Positions 48,444 through 59,092 of a stretch of DNA of 64,000 bases are shown one piece after another. The stretch's first letter is position 1. The number at the start of each line of letters is the position of its first letter. Made by a program: the position numbers and the translations under genes. Source of the DNA: Bacillus sp. ISL-51 (lineage in GTDB: Bacteria > Bacillota > Bacilli > Bacillales > Bacillaceae); NCBI RefSeq assembly GCF_018613535.1, contig NZ_JAGGQB010000003.1, positions 1-64,000 of the forward strand, in the 5' to 3' direction. The notes below the pieces were generated by a model that did no database searches, was not told the DNA's origin, and was given only the letters and a program-made list of their open reading frames with translations.

Positions 48444-48520
48444 ACATTCACACCTCCATCATTAAATTCGTTCAATTTGTTAAAATCATATTTAACTTTT
48501 CAGACAATTGAACGTTTCCC

Positions 48521-48557
48521 ATTATAAATTAAACTTTATAAAATAAAAAGTTTACAA
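48521..48557 (-). promoter_or_regulatory. opuB promoter and GbsR-type operator
   Basis: On the - strand a TATAAT (48526-48521) is preceded by TTGTAAACTTTTTATTTTA (48557-48539). This overlaps the dyad TAAACTTT-N9-AAAGTTTA (48530-48554). The same 19-bp block at the same distance from TATAAT precedes opuC. Confidence 0.7.
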
Positions 48558-48728
48558 TTTGTCCATATTATATATAAAGTATGTGTAAGCGCTGATTTAC
48601 CCGTATTGACCGGCGATGTTCTTCTTATTGCTCTGAATTCCTGCCGAATTCTCTGGTAATAGCATTTTCGCCGGTTTAAAAATGTGGTATATTGGCATCG
48701 GAATTGCTGACTGAAAGGATTGAAACTG

Positions 48729-49262
48729 TTGGAGAAAGATCCGTTGCACGTAATCGAACAAGCTGAAGACCATTTGATAGAACGAATCGCTGAAAACATG
48801 CATACATTCGGAATGCCCGCTACGGTAGGACGCATTTTAGGCATTATTTATATGAACCGCAAGCCGATGACCTTGACTGAGTTATCAGAAGCAACCGGTA
48901 TGAGCAAAACGAGAATGAGCCAGGCCGTCAGGGAAATGCTTGACGTCAATTTAGCGGAAAAGGTGTTTGAAAAAGGAGTACGCAAGGATTTATATGACGT
49001 TGAGCAGGATTATTACCAAACCTTCATTACGTTATTTACGGCCACGTGGAGCAAGGTCGTCAGCAAAAATAAAATGATGCACAAAAAGCTGAACCGTGAA
49101 TTGACAAACGCGCTGGAAAACGGCGTGCCGGAAGAGGCGGAGGAAAAAATTAATGAACTGCTGAAGGAATTAAAGGACTGGCTTGACTACTACAACTGGA
49201 TCAGCCGCCTGATTGAGTTTTTCGAAAGTGAAGAAATTTTCAAGCATGTCCCGAAGCCATAA
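48729..49262 (+). CDS. yvaV: GbsR-type regulator YvaV
   Basis: This 177-residue winged-helix protein of the GbsR/MarR-like family has the HTH MTLTELSEATGMSKTRMSQAVREM and helical dimerisation ends. It is divergent from opuB, so it probably controls choline-transporter expression. I use TTG 48729, eight bases after AAAGGA and matching the start of the opcR paralog; an upstream TTG (48720) overlaps the site. Ends at a bidirectional terminator with opuCD. Confidence 0.88.
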   Translation: MEKDPLHVIEQAEDHLIERIAENMHTFGMPATVGRILGIIYMNRKPMTLTELSEATGMSKTRMSQAVREMLDVNLAEKVFEKGVRKDLYDVEQDYYQTFITLFTATWSKVVSKNKMMHKKLNRELTNALENGVPEEAEEKINELLKELKDWLDYYNWISRLIEFFESEEIFKHVPKP

Positions 49263-49263
49263 A

Positions 49264-49293
49264 GAAAACGCCCTGGAATCCAAGGCGTTTTTC
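49264..49293. terminator. Bidirectional terminator yvaV/opuCD
   Basis: AAAACGCC-TGG and CCA-GGCGTTTT pair, with T-rich flanks. Confidence 0.8.
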
Positions 49294-49968
49294 TTATGCC
49301 GCATTCGGCAGTTTGTTTCTTTTTTTCTTTTTCACCGGACTTAACGACCGCTCCAGCCAGCCCATGACAAGGTCGGCGATGACTGCCATCAGCGCAGTCG
49401 GAATCGCACCGGCTAAAATAATCGCGGTTCCGTTCGTTGCGTTTGACCCCCTGACAATAATGTCGCCGAGTCCGCCGGCGCCGACAAACGTTCCGATTGC
49501 CGTAATGCCGATCGCAATGACAAGCGCCGTCCGAAGACCGGCCATAATGACGGAGAGCGCAAGCGGCAGCTCTACCATGCGAAGCACTTGAAATTTCGTC
49601 ATGCCCATCGCTTTACCCGATTCCAGATAAGCGTGTTCAATACTGACGATACCCGTGTACGTATTCCGGATGATCGGAAGAAGAGAATATAAAAACAATG
49701 ATAAAATGACTGTATTTGCGCCAAGCCCCATCACAAGCATCAGCACCGCCAGCATCGCCAGCGCAGGCACGGTCTGAATGACGTTTGTGACGGCAAAAAT
49801 CCAGCCGCTTAATTTTCTGTATCTCGCAATGAAGATGCCGAGCGGAATGCCGGCAAGCGCCGCGAATAAAACTCCGTACACCGACATGAGAAAATGCCGA
49901 TAAAACTCCTGAAGCACATAGCCGCCGTTTTGAGAATAATAAGTGCCAAGCTGCTGCAGCACTTCCAT
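49294..49968 (-). CDS. opuCD: Osmoprotectant ABC transporter permease OpuCD
   Basis: This 224-residue permease is closely similar to OpuBD (ESGKAMGMTKFQVLRMVELP). OpuC takes up a broad range of osmoprotectants including glycine betaine, carnitine and ectoine. It starts at ATG 49968; a GTG three codons earlier coincides with the GAGGTGGGG ribosome-binding site. Confidence 0.93.
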   Translation of the reverse strand: MEVLQQLGTYYSQNGGYVLQEFYRHFLMSVYGVLFAALAGIPLGIFIARYRKLSGWIFAVTNVIQTVPALAMLAVLMLVMGLGANTVILSLFLYSLLPIIRNTYTGIVSIEHAYLESGKAMGMTKFQVLRMVELPLALSVIMAGLRTALVIAIGITAIGTFVGAGGLGDIIVRGSNATNGTAIILAGAIPTALMAVIADLVMGWLERSLSPVKKKKRNKLPNAA

Positions 49969-49985
49969 TTGCCCCACCTCATTCC

Positions 49986-51570
<1,585 letters not shown>

Positions 51571-51590
51571 TGTAAGAGTTCCTCCTCTTG

Positions 51591-52730
51591 TCAGCCCGTC
51601 ACCAGCTGGTCTTCCTCGCCCCAGATCGAATCGTAAACGATGTCGACAAGGCTGGCTCTTGTGACAATCCCGACTAAATGATGCTGTTCATCTACGACCG
51701 GAACATACTTAATTCCTCGCTTTAAAATTTTGCGGACCGTATCGCGAAGCAGTGTTCCGCGCTCGACCGTATACAGGTCTGGACAGAGCACATCGCCGAC
51801 AAGACTCGCTTTTTTACGATTCTGATCAATGATTTCCACATCGACATAACCTTGCAGCACATTCAGGTCATCCACGACAAGCAAGGAATCGACACGATGC
51901 TCTCTCATCAGCTGAATTGCATGCGAAAGCGTTTTGTCCGGTGTGACGGTTACAGGCTTTTTGTTCATCATTTGCTCGACGCGCTCAATGTCTGGCCTTG
52001 ATTGCAATAATCGTTCTTTGCCGATAAACTCTTCGACAAATTCATTGGCCGGATTTCGGAGAATGTCATCAGGAGTGCCGGCTTGGACGATCTCTCCCGC
52101 TTTTAAAATCACGATCCGATCGGCAAGCTTAATCGCTTCATCCATATCGTGTGTGACAAACACTATCGTTTTGTTTAACGTTCTTTGCAGTTTTTTGAAT
52201 TCTTCCTGAAGCGAATCACGCGTAATGGGGTCTAGCGCTCCGAAGGGTTCATCCATGAGAATAAGCGGGGGTTCCGCCGCCAGCGCGCGCAGCACGCCGA
52301 TTCTTTGCTGCTGTCCGCCGCTCAGCTCGTGAGGATAGCGGTCTAAATATTCAGGGCCCATATCGACAAGCTTTAACAGCTCACGCGCCCGTTCTTTCCG
52401 CTTTTCTTCCGGCCATTTCAGCAGCTTCGGCACGAGGGAAATATTCTGCTGAATGGTCATATGGGGGAAAAGTCCGATCTGCTGGATAACATAGCCGATT
52501 TTTCTCCTCAGCTCGACCGGGTCCTGCTCCATAATATTGTCGCCGTCGATAAAGATCTTTCCCGATGACGGCTCTATTAATCTGTTAATCATTTTCATCG
52601 TCGTCGTTTTTCCGCAGCCGCTCGGCCCGATAAAACAAATAAACTCGCCTTTGGCGATATCTAAATTGATGCTGTTAACAGCTTTTTTTCCGCCTTTATA
52701 CGTTTTTGATACATTTTCTAATCTCAGCAA
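51591..52730 (-). CDS. opuCA: Osmoprotectant ABC transporter ATPase OpuCA
   Basis: This 379-residue ATPase has Walker [17 protein letters not shown] and [13 protein letters not shown], with tandem CBS domains after residue 255. Very close to OpuBA. It starts at TTG 52730 (MLRLENV) after GGAGGTG, parallel to the OpuBA start. Confidence 0.93.
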   Translation of the reverse strand: MLRLENVSKTYKGGKKAVNSINLDIAKGEFICFIGPSGCGKTTTMKMINRLIEPSSGKIFIDGDNIMEQDPVELRRKIGYVIQQIGLFPHMTIQQNISLVPKLLKWPEEKRKERARELLKLVDMGPEYLDRYPHELSGGQQQRIGVLRALAAEPPLILMDEPFGALDPITRDSLQEEFKKLQRTLNKTIVFVTHDMDEAIKLADRIVILKAGEIVQAGTPDDILRNPANEFVEEFIGKERLLQSRPDIERVEQMMNKKPVTVTPDKTLSHAIQLMREHRVDSLLVVDDLNVLQGYVDVEIIDQNRKKASLVGDVLCPDLYTVERGTLLRDTVRKILKRGIKYVPVVDEQHHLVGIVTRASLVDIVYDSIWGEEDQLVTG

Positions 52731-52781
52731 TCCGTGCACCTCCGTAAGGTTTCCGTTATTTTTCTGAAAAGTATAATCTTT

Positions 52782-52818
52782 ATTATAAGATAAAATTTGT
52801 AAAATAAAAAGTTTACAA
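52782..52818 (-). promoter_or_regulatory. opuC promoter and OpcR-type operator
   Basis: TATAAT (52787-52782 on the - strand) is preceded by TTGTAAACTTTTTATTTTA (52818-52800). That block contains the dyad TGTAAA-N8-TTTACA (52798-52817). Spacing is identical to the opuB copy. Confidence 0.7.
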
Positions 52819-52990
52819 TGTGTTGAAATTATATAAAATATACGTATTATTTCATGTTATCCCGCTGACAATGCCGACGTTCTTAAAATCGCTCGCAATA
52901 GCTCGCACATCCTGCAACATCACCTTTTTCAACAACTGTAAAAAATATGATATATTGACAGCATGAAAAGCCAGTGAAGGGATGATCAGC

Positions 52991-53548
52991 TTGGAAAAAA
53001 ACGTTCTTGATATTATCGAACATGCTGAAGAGCATCTCATTGAGAGAATCGCTGAAAACATGCATACATTCGGAATGCCGTCTACACTGGGGCGCGTGCT
53101 CGGTATTATTTATATGAATCGAAAGCCGATGACGTTAAATGAGCTGTCGGAAGCGACCGGGATGAGCAAAACAAGAATGAGCCAGGTCGTCCGCGAGATG
53201 ACGGATGCCAACCTTGCTGAAAAGGTGTTTGAAAAAGGCGTTCGAAAAGACCTTTACGACGTGGAGCAGGATTACTACCAGACGTTTATCTCCCTGTTTA
53301 AGGCAAATTGGACAAAGGTGGTCAGCAGAAATAAAACGCTTTATAAAAAGCTGAACCGTGAGCTGACGGATCTTCTCGAGTCAGAAAACCTCAGCCCCGA
53401 AATCGAGGACAAAGTCTGTCAGCTTTTGGATGAATTGAAGGAATGGCTCAATTATTATGATTGGCTGAGCCGCTTGATTGAATTTTTCGAGAGTGAAGAA
53501 GTGTTTCAATATGTTCCGAAAACAATAAAAAGCAGCTCCCAGAAGTAA
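52991..53548 (+). CDS. opcR: GbsR-type repressor OpcR (YvbF)
   Basis: This 185-residue paralog of YvaV shares LIERIAENMHTFGMP and the HTH MTLNELSEATGMSKTRMSQ. In B. subtilis OpcR represses both opuB and opuC. It starts at TTG 52991, nine bases after GAAGGG; an ATG three codons earlier adjoins the site. Divergent from opuC. Confidence 0.9.
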   Translation: MEKNVLDIIEHAEEHLIERIAENMHTFGMPSTLGRVLGIIYMNRKPMTLNELSEATGMSKTRMSQVVREMTDANLAEKVFEKGVRKDLYDVEQDYYQTFISLFKANWTKVVSRNKTLYKKLNRELTDLLESENLSPEIEDKVCQLLDELKEWLNYYDWLSRLIEFFESEEVFQYVPKTIKSSSQK

Positions 53549-53565
53549 CCGGGACCTGCTTTTTT
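53530..53565 (+). terminator. opcR terminator
   Basis: AAGCAG-TCCC and GGGA-CTGCTT pair across the opcR stop codon, with TTTTTTC following. Confidence 0.75.
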
Positions 53566-53568
53566 CTG

Positions 53569-54201
53569 TCAGGAGACCAATACAGGAAACATGCCTTTCA
53601 AGCCGGCGCCGATCATGCCGATCGCCACCACCGCCAATATCAGCCCCATCAGCCGTGTAATAACGTTCATTTCGGTTTTGCCGAGCTTATTGCTGATAAA
53701 GGAGGAATAGTGAAAGAAAACAAATGTCATCAAAATGACGGCGGCAATGCCGATGAGCACACTGACATAATGAGTGATTCCGCCGTGGCCCGCTGACAGG
53801 CTCATTACCGTGGCAATCGTACCCGGCCCGGCAATAATCGGAATGGATAAAGGCGTTACGGAGATATCCGCCTTTTCTTTGCTTTCTTTATGCTCATCGT
53901 TATGAAGGGACTGCACATGAGATTCCTTCGCGTTCAAAAGATTATAAGCGATGCCGAAAATGAAAATACCGCCGGCCACACGAAGCGCGTGAATATTAAT
54001 ATCAAACAGCTTAAATATGAGATGGCCGAAGATTAAAAAGGCCGCCAAAATGATAAACGACAGCACGGCAGCCTTGCGCGCGATCGCTGTTCTTTCTTCA
54101 CGCGTGTACCCTTCTGTCAATGTAATAAAAATCGGCACGTTGCCAATCGGGTTGGACACCGCAAATAGAGAAATAAAGACATGGATGATAAGTGAAAACA
54201 T
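53569..54201 (-). CDS. yvbG: MarC-family membrane protein YvbG
   Basis: This 210-residue protein has six transmembrane helices and the MarC signatures FAVSNPIGNVPIFI (start) and IAGPGTIATVM (middle). The name derives from the mar locus, but the transport role of MarC proteins is not established. Monocistronic. Confidence 0.88.
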   Translation of the reverse strand: MFSLIIHVFISLFAVSNPIGNVPIFITLTEGYTREERTAIARKAAVLSFIILAAFLIFGHLIFKLFDINIHALRVAGGIFIFGIAYNLLNAKESHVQSLHNDEHKESKEKADISVTPLSIPIIAGPGTIATVMSLSAGHGGITHYVSVLIGIAAVILMTFVFFHYSSFISNKLGKTEMNVITRLMGLILAVVAIGMIGAGLKGMFPVLVS

Positions 54202-54334
54202 GAGTACCTCCTTATGTCGTATCGTACCGTTATTGATTTATTTTTTGTTACCGGCTGTTTCTTATGCATGATTTTTACCCCGGCGGCGCCTTTTTGTAAC
54301 GTCAGCCGGCAGACTCGGCACCTGATGAAACAGA

Positions 54335-54366
54335 AAAAAACCGCCCGAGTATTGAGCGGTTTTTTC
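54335..54366. terminator. Terminator after the small ORF
   Basis: AAAACCGC and GCGGTTTT with T runs on both strands. It lies six bp after the stop of the small ORF at 54373-54435. Confidence 0.75.
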
Positions 54367-54372
54367 CAATTG

Positions 54373-54435
54373 CTATTTCCATAATCTTTTGCCGAATTTC
54401 AACAGCCGATAAAGCATTTTTAACTTTTTAAGCAT
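54373..54435 (-). CDS. Candidate 20-residue cationic small protein
   Basis: ATG, preceded by AAGGA at nine bases, opens a 20-codon frame (MLKKLKMLYRLLKFGKRLWK) ended by TAG directly before a strong terminator. The peptide is basic and amphipathic, as in membrane-active or modulin-like peptides. Start, site, stop and terminator are arranged like a real gene, but no promoter is clear and I do not recognise the sequence. Confidence 0.4.
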   Translation of the reverse strand: MLKKLKMLYRLLKFGKRLWK

Positions 54436-54701
54436 CTTTTAAATTCCTTGTCACCCTGAATCAGTCTAAGCGGAGGGAAACTATTTTCCTCACGTCATCA
54501 TTAAGATTTTACCATAATGTGTACTTTTTCACTAATATCAATGCCATATGCCTTATTTTCAAATTTGAATTTTTAGTAGTGAAGCATCAGAAAAAGAGAA
54601 CTCTTGTATTTTTGGATATATCAGTTACATCTATTCTATTTTCTTTTATAATGTAAATATTAGAACAAAATCCCTATATTCCATGTAAAAGGAGTTTTAG
54701 C

Positions 54702-55412
54702 ATGTATTGCCCTCAATGCGGCCATCAAACAGATGGCGGAAAGTTTTGTGAAAAATGCGGAGCGCCTCAGCCCGGCCAAGCAGGCGCAGGCCATGTGCAA
54801 GGCCAGGCAGCACAAGCCGGGGCTGCCGCAAAGAAAGCCTCAAAGCAATTTGCTTCATTCGGCTTGGATGTTTTAAAAAGACCTTATCAGACATGCAAAA
54901 TGACAGGCGGCGAACAGCTTGTCAGCAGCATCATCACAATGGTGCTTTTCTGCCTTGTGACACCGGTTATGCTGTATATCCTTTTATCAGACGGCTTTCG
55001 CGACATCAGTTTTGCAGGAACTGTGCTGAAACCGGCGCTTACCTTTGCTTTGTTTATTTTCTGTCTTCATCTCCTGATTTTTATCGCTTTGAAAGCCGGC
55101 GGAGCACAGGTCTCATTTAAAGATTCGATCTCAAGATTCGGCGCGTTTTTGATCCCGTTTACAGCCATTTTGCTTCTCGCACTCATATTAATGTTACTGC
55201 ACACAACCGTTTGTTTTACCGTTCTTGCTGTCGGCCTGATCGGCGCGGCGTTCGCCATTCCTCCTCTCATGCTGGCGAGTTATCAGCATTTGCTTACGTC
55301 AAAAGCGGATATCGTCTATTCTGTCATCGTTATTTATTTGATCATTTGCGTTACGTTCCAGTATAGCGTCAAGCATTATGTAAAGGAACTCATCAGCTAT
55401 TTCCTATTCTGA
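54702..55412 (+). CDS. Zinc-ribbon membrane protein of unknown function
   Basis: This 236-residue protein begins with a zinc ribbon (CPQCGHQTDGGKFCEKCGAP) and a low-complexity Gln/Ala/Gly linker (about 25-45). It is followed by about five transmembrane helices in residues 80-236. The start follows AAAGGAG. It is convergent with yvbJ, which also begins with a zinc ribbon. No catalytic motif is visible and I do not recognise the gene. Confidence 0.82.
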   Translation: MYCPQCGHQTDGGKFCEKCGAPQPGQAGAGHVQGQAAQAGAAAKKASKQFASFGLDVLKRPYQTCKMTGGEQLVSSIITMVLFCLVTPVMLYILLSDGFRDISFAGTVLKPALTFALFIFCLHLLIFIALKAGGAQVSFKDSISRFGAFLIPFTAILLLALILMLLHTTVCFTVLAVGLIGAAFAIPPLMLASYQHLLTSKADIVYSVIVIYLIICVTFQYSVKHYVKELISYFLF

Positions 55413-55415
55413 AAA

Positions 55416-55457
55416 AGAAATCCCCGCCGCCTGATCGGTGCCGGGGATTCTTTTTAT
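55416..55457. terminator. Bidirectional terminator before yvbJ
   Basis: AATCCCCG and CGGGGATT enclose a 14-nt loop, with A and T tracts on both sides. Confidence 0.85.
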
Positions 55458-57244
55458 TGAATGGATGTTAAATAAATTCTTCCGTTTTTGACAACGCCGC
55501 TGTACGTCCAGTTATAGGTTCTCAGCTTCGGGCTGCCGCCGGCTTTTGTAATATAAAACTCTTCGTATGTTTTAATCGTGATATGCGAGCCGTGTTGGCT
55601 GAAGCTTTTCACAGTAACATCGTTAAACACTTCTGTTGTTCCCTCGCTGTGTAATTTTTTGACCAGTTTTTGCTGATCGGCATACAAAGGGCTTCCTTCT
55701 TCCAAATTGCCCGCCATAATGGCGAATTCATTAAGATCGACGGCGCTCGATTGATTTGTCAGGTAGTCAGACATAAAGGATGTGACTTGATCTCTTGTGA
55801 CGCTGCCGGAAGCTGTGTTTCCTTTGGATGATGCCCATGCGGATGTGCAGGTTTCCGGCTGGTCATTTTTTATCTTTTTCACATTAGTCCCTAAAGAATC
55901 TGAGGCCGGATCAGCTTTTTCAAAAACCCATTTTTTATGTTTTTTATCATATGAGAGCATATAATGAAAGCTCGGCTCCGACTCTTCCATATCAGGCTTC
56001 GTATTCTCGTCGAAATAAGCCGACTGATGAAGCTCTTTACCCGTAACAGTTACTTGCCAATTGCCGTTCTCTTGAGAAATCGCAAATGAATCAAGATCAA
56101 AGTCTGTCTCTTTATACTGATCCTTCAGAAAAGTGCCGGAGCTCTTCATGCCGGAAACCGCTTCTTTCGTCTGCTCTTTCCACGCTGAGCCAGCCTCGGT
56201 CATCTGGTCAATATTGCCGCCTGCCATGGCTTTCGTATACTGTTTCGTTGTTTTGACAATCGTGTCCATGATTGTTTTTTGTGTATCTTGATCAGGAATA
56301 AGCGTTAATTCCATATCAGTGCTGTTGATCGGGACATCGGCAGTTTTTGTTTTCCCCCAAGGAAAATCCGCTTCCACAGCGGCGGTCATCGAACCGTCAG
56401 TCAAAAGCGGCCCGTATGTGACCGATTTGAATGGGTCTTTATGGATGGACTTTCCATTAATCTGCAGATCACCCTTGGCGTTTTTAAAGCGGTCAGCTAA
56501 CGTGAACGTCACATCCTCGGCGTCTAACGGCAGGTCAAGATCGAAATTTCTGCTGCCCACAGCTTGTATATCTTCTTTTTTCACCACGTCAACAACATCA
56601 TTTTTAAGCTTGGCTTCCGCTGTATAATCACCAGGTGTGTACGGCCCGAAGGTTTGGGTTCCGCCGGCTTTTTTAACCGAGCCTGTTTTTCCCTTATTTA
56701 TGTACAGATCGGCGCCTTTATAATTGCTCGTCACACGGAAATAGACCGGGTCGATTTTCAGCTCATAATGATCAAAAAACAGCAGTGTTTTCCCTTCTTT
56801 TTCCGCGTAGACGGCATCTTTTTCTGACGAAGCTCCGCGCAGGGAGGAAATCAGCTCATCATGTTTCTTTACATATGTGAGAAGCGGTTTTACATTGCTC
56901 TCATTTAACGTCAGCTTGCTGTCTGAAGGGGTCAGAAGCGCTGACAGCTTTTTGGCGTCCCCGTCATGAACCGCCTGCTCGAATTGATCAACAAGCCTTT
57001 TCTTTGAGGTCAAGCAGGCCCCTGTTTTATATGCGGCAAAAAATATGATAAGAGCCGCGGCAATGCTGCTCCATATTAAGATCGTTTTTTTAGGGATCGG
57101 TTTTCTCGGATGAGGTGCAGTTTCAGCGGCGCTTGCTGTCTCCTGCTGTTCCGGCCCGCCTCCTCCCCCGATCGATTTTCCGCATTCTTTACAAAAACGC
57201 GCCTCTTCCGTATTCTGCTGGCCGCAATGCTTACAAAAAAACAT
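55454..57244 (-). CDS. yvbJ: Zinc-ribbon membrane protein YvbJ (TcaA-like)
   Basis: This 596-residue protein has an N-terminal zinc ribbon (CKHCGQQNTEEARFCKECGK), a proline-containing linker and one transmembrane helix (about 55-78). A large extracytoplasmic part follows, made of several beta-rich repeats and an NTF2-like end (GVVKNGRIYLTSIQ). The layout resembles staphylococcal TcaA, a membrane protein linked to glycopeptide susceptibility, so a cell-wall-related role is possible. It starts at ATG 57244 after AGGAGGA; 13 extra upstream codons are unsupported. Confidence 0.85.
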   Translation of the reverse strand: MFFCKHCGQQNTEEARFCKECGKSIGGGGGPEQQETASAAETAPHPRKPIPKKTILIWSSIAAALIIFFAAYKTGACLTSKKRLVDQFEQAVHDGDAKKLSALLTPSDSKLTLNESNVKPLLTYVKKHDELISSLRGASSEKDAVYAEKEGKTLLFFDHYELKIDPVYFRVTSNYKGADLYINKGKTGSVKKAGGTQTFGPYTPGDYTAEAKLKNDVVDVVKKEDIQAVGSRNFDLDLPLDAEDVTFTLADRFKNAKGDLQINGKSIHKDPFKSVTYGPLLTDGSMTAAVEADFPWGKTKTADVPINSTDMELTLIPDQDTQKTIMDTIVKTTKQYTKAMAGGNIDQMTEAGSAWKEQTKEAVSGMKSSGTFLKDQYKETDFDLDSFAISQENGNWQVTVTGKELHQSAYFDENTKPDMEESEPSFHYMLSYDKKHKKWVFEKADPASDSLGTNVKKIKNDQPETCTSAWASSKGNTASGSVTRDQVTSFMSDYLTNQSSAVDLNEFAIMAGNLEEGSPLYADQQKLVKKLHSEGTTEVFNDVTVKSFSQHGSHITIKTYEEFYITKAGGSPKLRTYNWTYSGVVKNGRIYLTSIQ

Positions 57245-57373
57245 GACTTTCCTCCTATTCAATTCTACTAACTTGTATAACATTTCCTGTCTTACATATT
57301 TTATAATAAAATAGAATGAAATTGGAGCGTATTAAAAAAATAGATGTCTATCATCAAAAAAGGGGGAATGAAC

Positions 57374-57838
57374 ATGCAAGAGCTCAACATTCAAAAAACG
57401 ACAGAGACAAATGAGGCATTATATGATCTGCTGCTTCTCGCCGATCCGTCGAAAGAAATTGTAGATGAATATCTTGTCAGAGGTGAATGCTATACGGCTT
57501 GGGCCTCTGATGAGCTTGCCGGGATTTATGTTTTATTAAAAACAAGGCCCCAAACGATAGAAATAGTAAATATCGCGGTGAAAGAATCTTTGCAGAATCG
57601 GGGATTCGGAAAGAAGCTCGTGAAAGATGCCATTGAAAAAGCAAGGCAATCAGGGGCTGACACGATCGAAATCGGCACTGGCAATTCCAGCATTCATCAG
57701 CTGTCACTCTATCAAAAATGCGGATTTCGCCTTCAGGCTATCGACCATGATTTTTTTATCAGACACTATGATGAGGAAATTTTTGAAAATGGCATTCAAT
57801 GCCGGGATATGGTGAGGCTTTATTTGGATTTATCATGA
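57374..57838 (+). CDS. yvbK: GNAT-family N-acetyltransferase YvbK
   Basis: This 154-residue acetyltransferase has the acetyl-CoA motif VKESLQNRGFGKKLVKDAIEKA (Q/RxxGxG/A loop at NRGFGK) and the C-terminal YQKCGFRLQAIDHDFF. The acceptor is unknown. I use ATG 57374, seven bases after AAAGGGGG; an ATG two codons earlier adjoins the site. Confidence 0.88.
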   Translation: MQELNIQKTTETNEALYDLLLLADPSKEIVDEYLVRGECYTAWASDELAGIYVLLKTRPQTIEIVNIAVKESLQNRGFGKKLVKDAIEKARQSGADTIEIGTGNSSIHQLSLYQKCGFRLQAIDHDFFIRHYDEEIFENGIQCRDMVRLYLDLS

Positions 57839-57874
57839 AAAAGGGGTGCCGACTGACAATCGGCACCCCTTTTG
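57839..57874. terminator. Bidirectional terminator yvbK/MFS gene
   Basis: AAAAGGGGTGCCGA and TCGGCACCCCTTTT form a perfect 14-bp stem. Confidence 0.92.
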
Positions 57875-57882
57875 TGCAAAGC

Positions 57883-59091
57883 TCATACGGACTGATTGGC
57901 TTTTTTCTCCGTATTCCTTTGAAGCCCTTGTCTAACAGAAAAAAAGAGAAAAACCAGTGTAAGGGTCAGCCCGACCGCCGCAAAAACAGAGTCCGCATTC
58001 ATCATAAGCAGAAGGGCCGTGTAGACAGCGGCCGAAAGCGGCTCACCCATTTTTACAATAGAAAAAATAAGCGCAAAGATTCTTCCGAAATATGCGGTCG
58101 GAACGGTTTTCTGAAAATACAGCACCGTTTGCACATCGATATACGAAATAATAATGCCTAGCACCAAAAAGATGACGCATTCAAATCCGTCAAGCGGAAA
58201 AAACAACACCATGATGAGCAGTCCCGCTGCCGTTAAGGTTCGCGGGTACAGCCGTTCAAGCCGTTTTGTATTCCATTTAAAAAATACGGCCAGATTGCCC
58301 AACAGCATCCCCGCCTGAAACATTGCGTACATGATGGCAAACCAAACGGAATAGTTCTGATGAAAACGCTCCACTGCAAGAATCGGTCCCATAACTGAAA
58401 TTAAGCCGGCAATAACGAGATTAACGATAAAAAAATATCCGACCGATGTCAGCCAGGCCGCATTTCCTTTAAGCATTCTATAGCCGGCCTTGACATCTTC
58501 AGACCCTTTGCTTTTTTGGCCTTCCGGTTCGGAAATTCGAATGAATGCGATCAGTGCCGCTGAGATAAAAAAAGCTGTTCCGTTTATTGTGAACAGCAAA
58601 CCGAACGGTATAGCCGCAAGCAAGACACCGCTGATAAGCTTCCCCACGATCAGTCCGATGAGGTCACTCGTATTCATTAAAGATGTCGCCTGATCAAGAT
58701 GCTTTTGGCGGACAAGCAGCGGAATGAGCGCGACTTTTGCCGGAGCAAACAGCATCGATTGCAAAGATAAACAAAAGGCGCACGCTCCGGCTATCCATAC
58801 GGTTAACAAATTGTTTGCGCTGAGCACCGCCAAGAGAATCATAATGACCGCTCGCCCCATATTGCACAAATATAAGATAGACTTTTTTCGAAACAAATCG
58901 ATCAGCGGCCCCGTAAACACTCCAAATGTTAACGGCACGAGTTCGATAAAAGAAATAACGCCGACAAGTATTTTGCTTCCGGTCAAATCCAAAACCAACA
59001 GCGGGAGCGCAATCAGCCAGACACCGTCCGCTGCTGAAGAAAACACCTGCGCACACCAAAGCCTCGCATAGTTCGGTGTTCGGTACGTCAT
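57883..59091 (-). CDS. MFS transporter (MFS_3, exporter-like)
   Basis: This is a 402-residue major-facilitator protein with 12 predicted transmembrane helices. It starts like MFS_3/macrolide-efflux-like exporters (YARLWCAQVFSSAADGVWLIALPLLVLDL) and has the motif GPLIDLFRKK. ATG 59091 sits one base after the upstream gene's TGA, implying coupled translation; in-frame starts further up lie within that gene. It is the last gene of the amino-sugar-type operon, which suggests it exports the product or an intermediate. Confidence 0.85.
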   Translation of the reverse strand: MTYRTPNYARLWCAQVFSSAADGVWLIALPLLVLDLTGSKILVGVISFIELVPLTFGVFTGPLIDLFRKKSILYLCNMGRAVIMILLAVLSANNLLTVWIAGACAFCLSLQSMLFAPAKVALIPLLVRQKHLDQATSLMNTSDLIGLIVGKLISGVLLAAIPFGLLFTINGTAFFISAALIAFIRISEPEGQKSKGSEDVKAGYRMLKGNAAWLTSVGYFFIVNLVIAGLISVMGPILAVERFHQNYSVWFAIMYAMFQAGMLLGNLAVFFKWNTKRLERLYPRTLTAAGLLIMVLFFPLDGFECVIFLVLGIIISYIDVQTVLYFQKTVPTAYFGRIFALIFSIVKMGEPLSAAVYTALLLMMNADSVFAAVGLTLTLVFLFFSVRQGLQRNTEKKANQSV

Positions 59092-59092
59092 A

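Larger units (their letters stand above)
54202..54701. other. 500-bp intergenic region yvbG to zinc-ribbon gene
   Basis: This contains the yvbG upstream region, a terminator at 54335-54366, the candidate 20-codon gene at 54373-54435 and AT-rich promoter-like sequence before 54702. I see nothing else. Confidence 0.5.

Noticed and set aside
48444-49293. Looked for sdp (sporulation-delay) toxin genes expected near opuC by B. subtilis synteny.
   Set aside because: Only yvaV and its promoter and terminator are present; no SdpC-like sequence seen.
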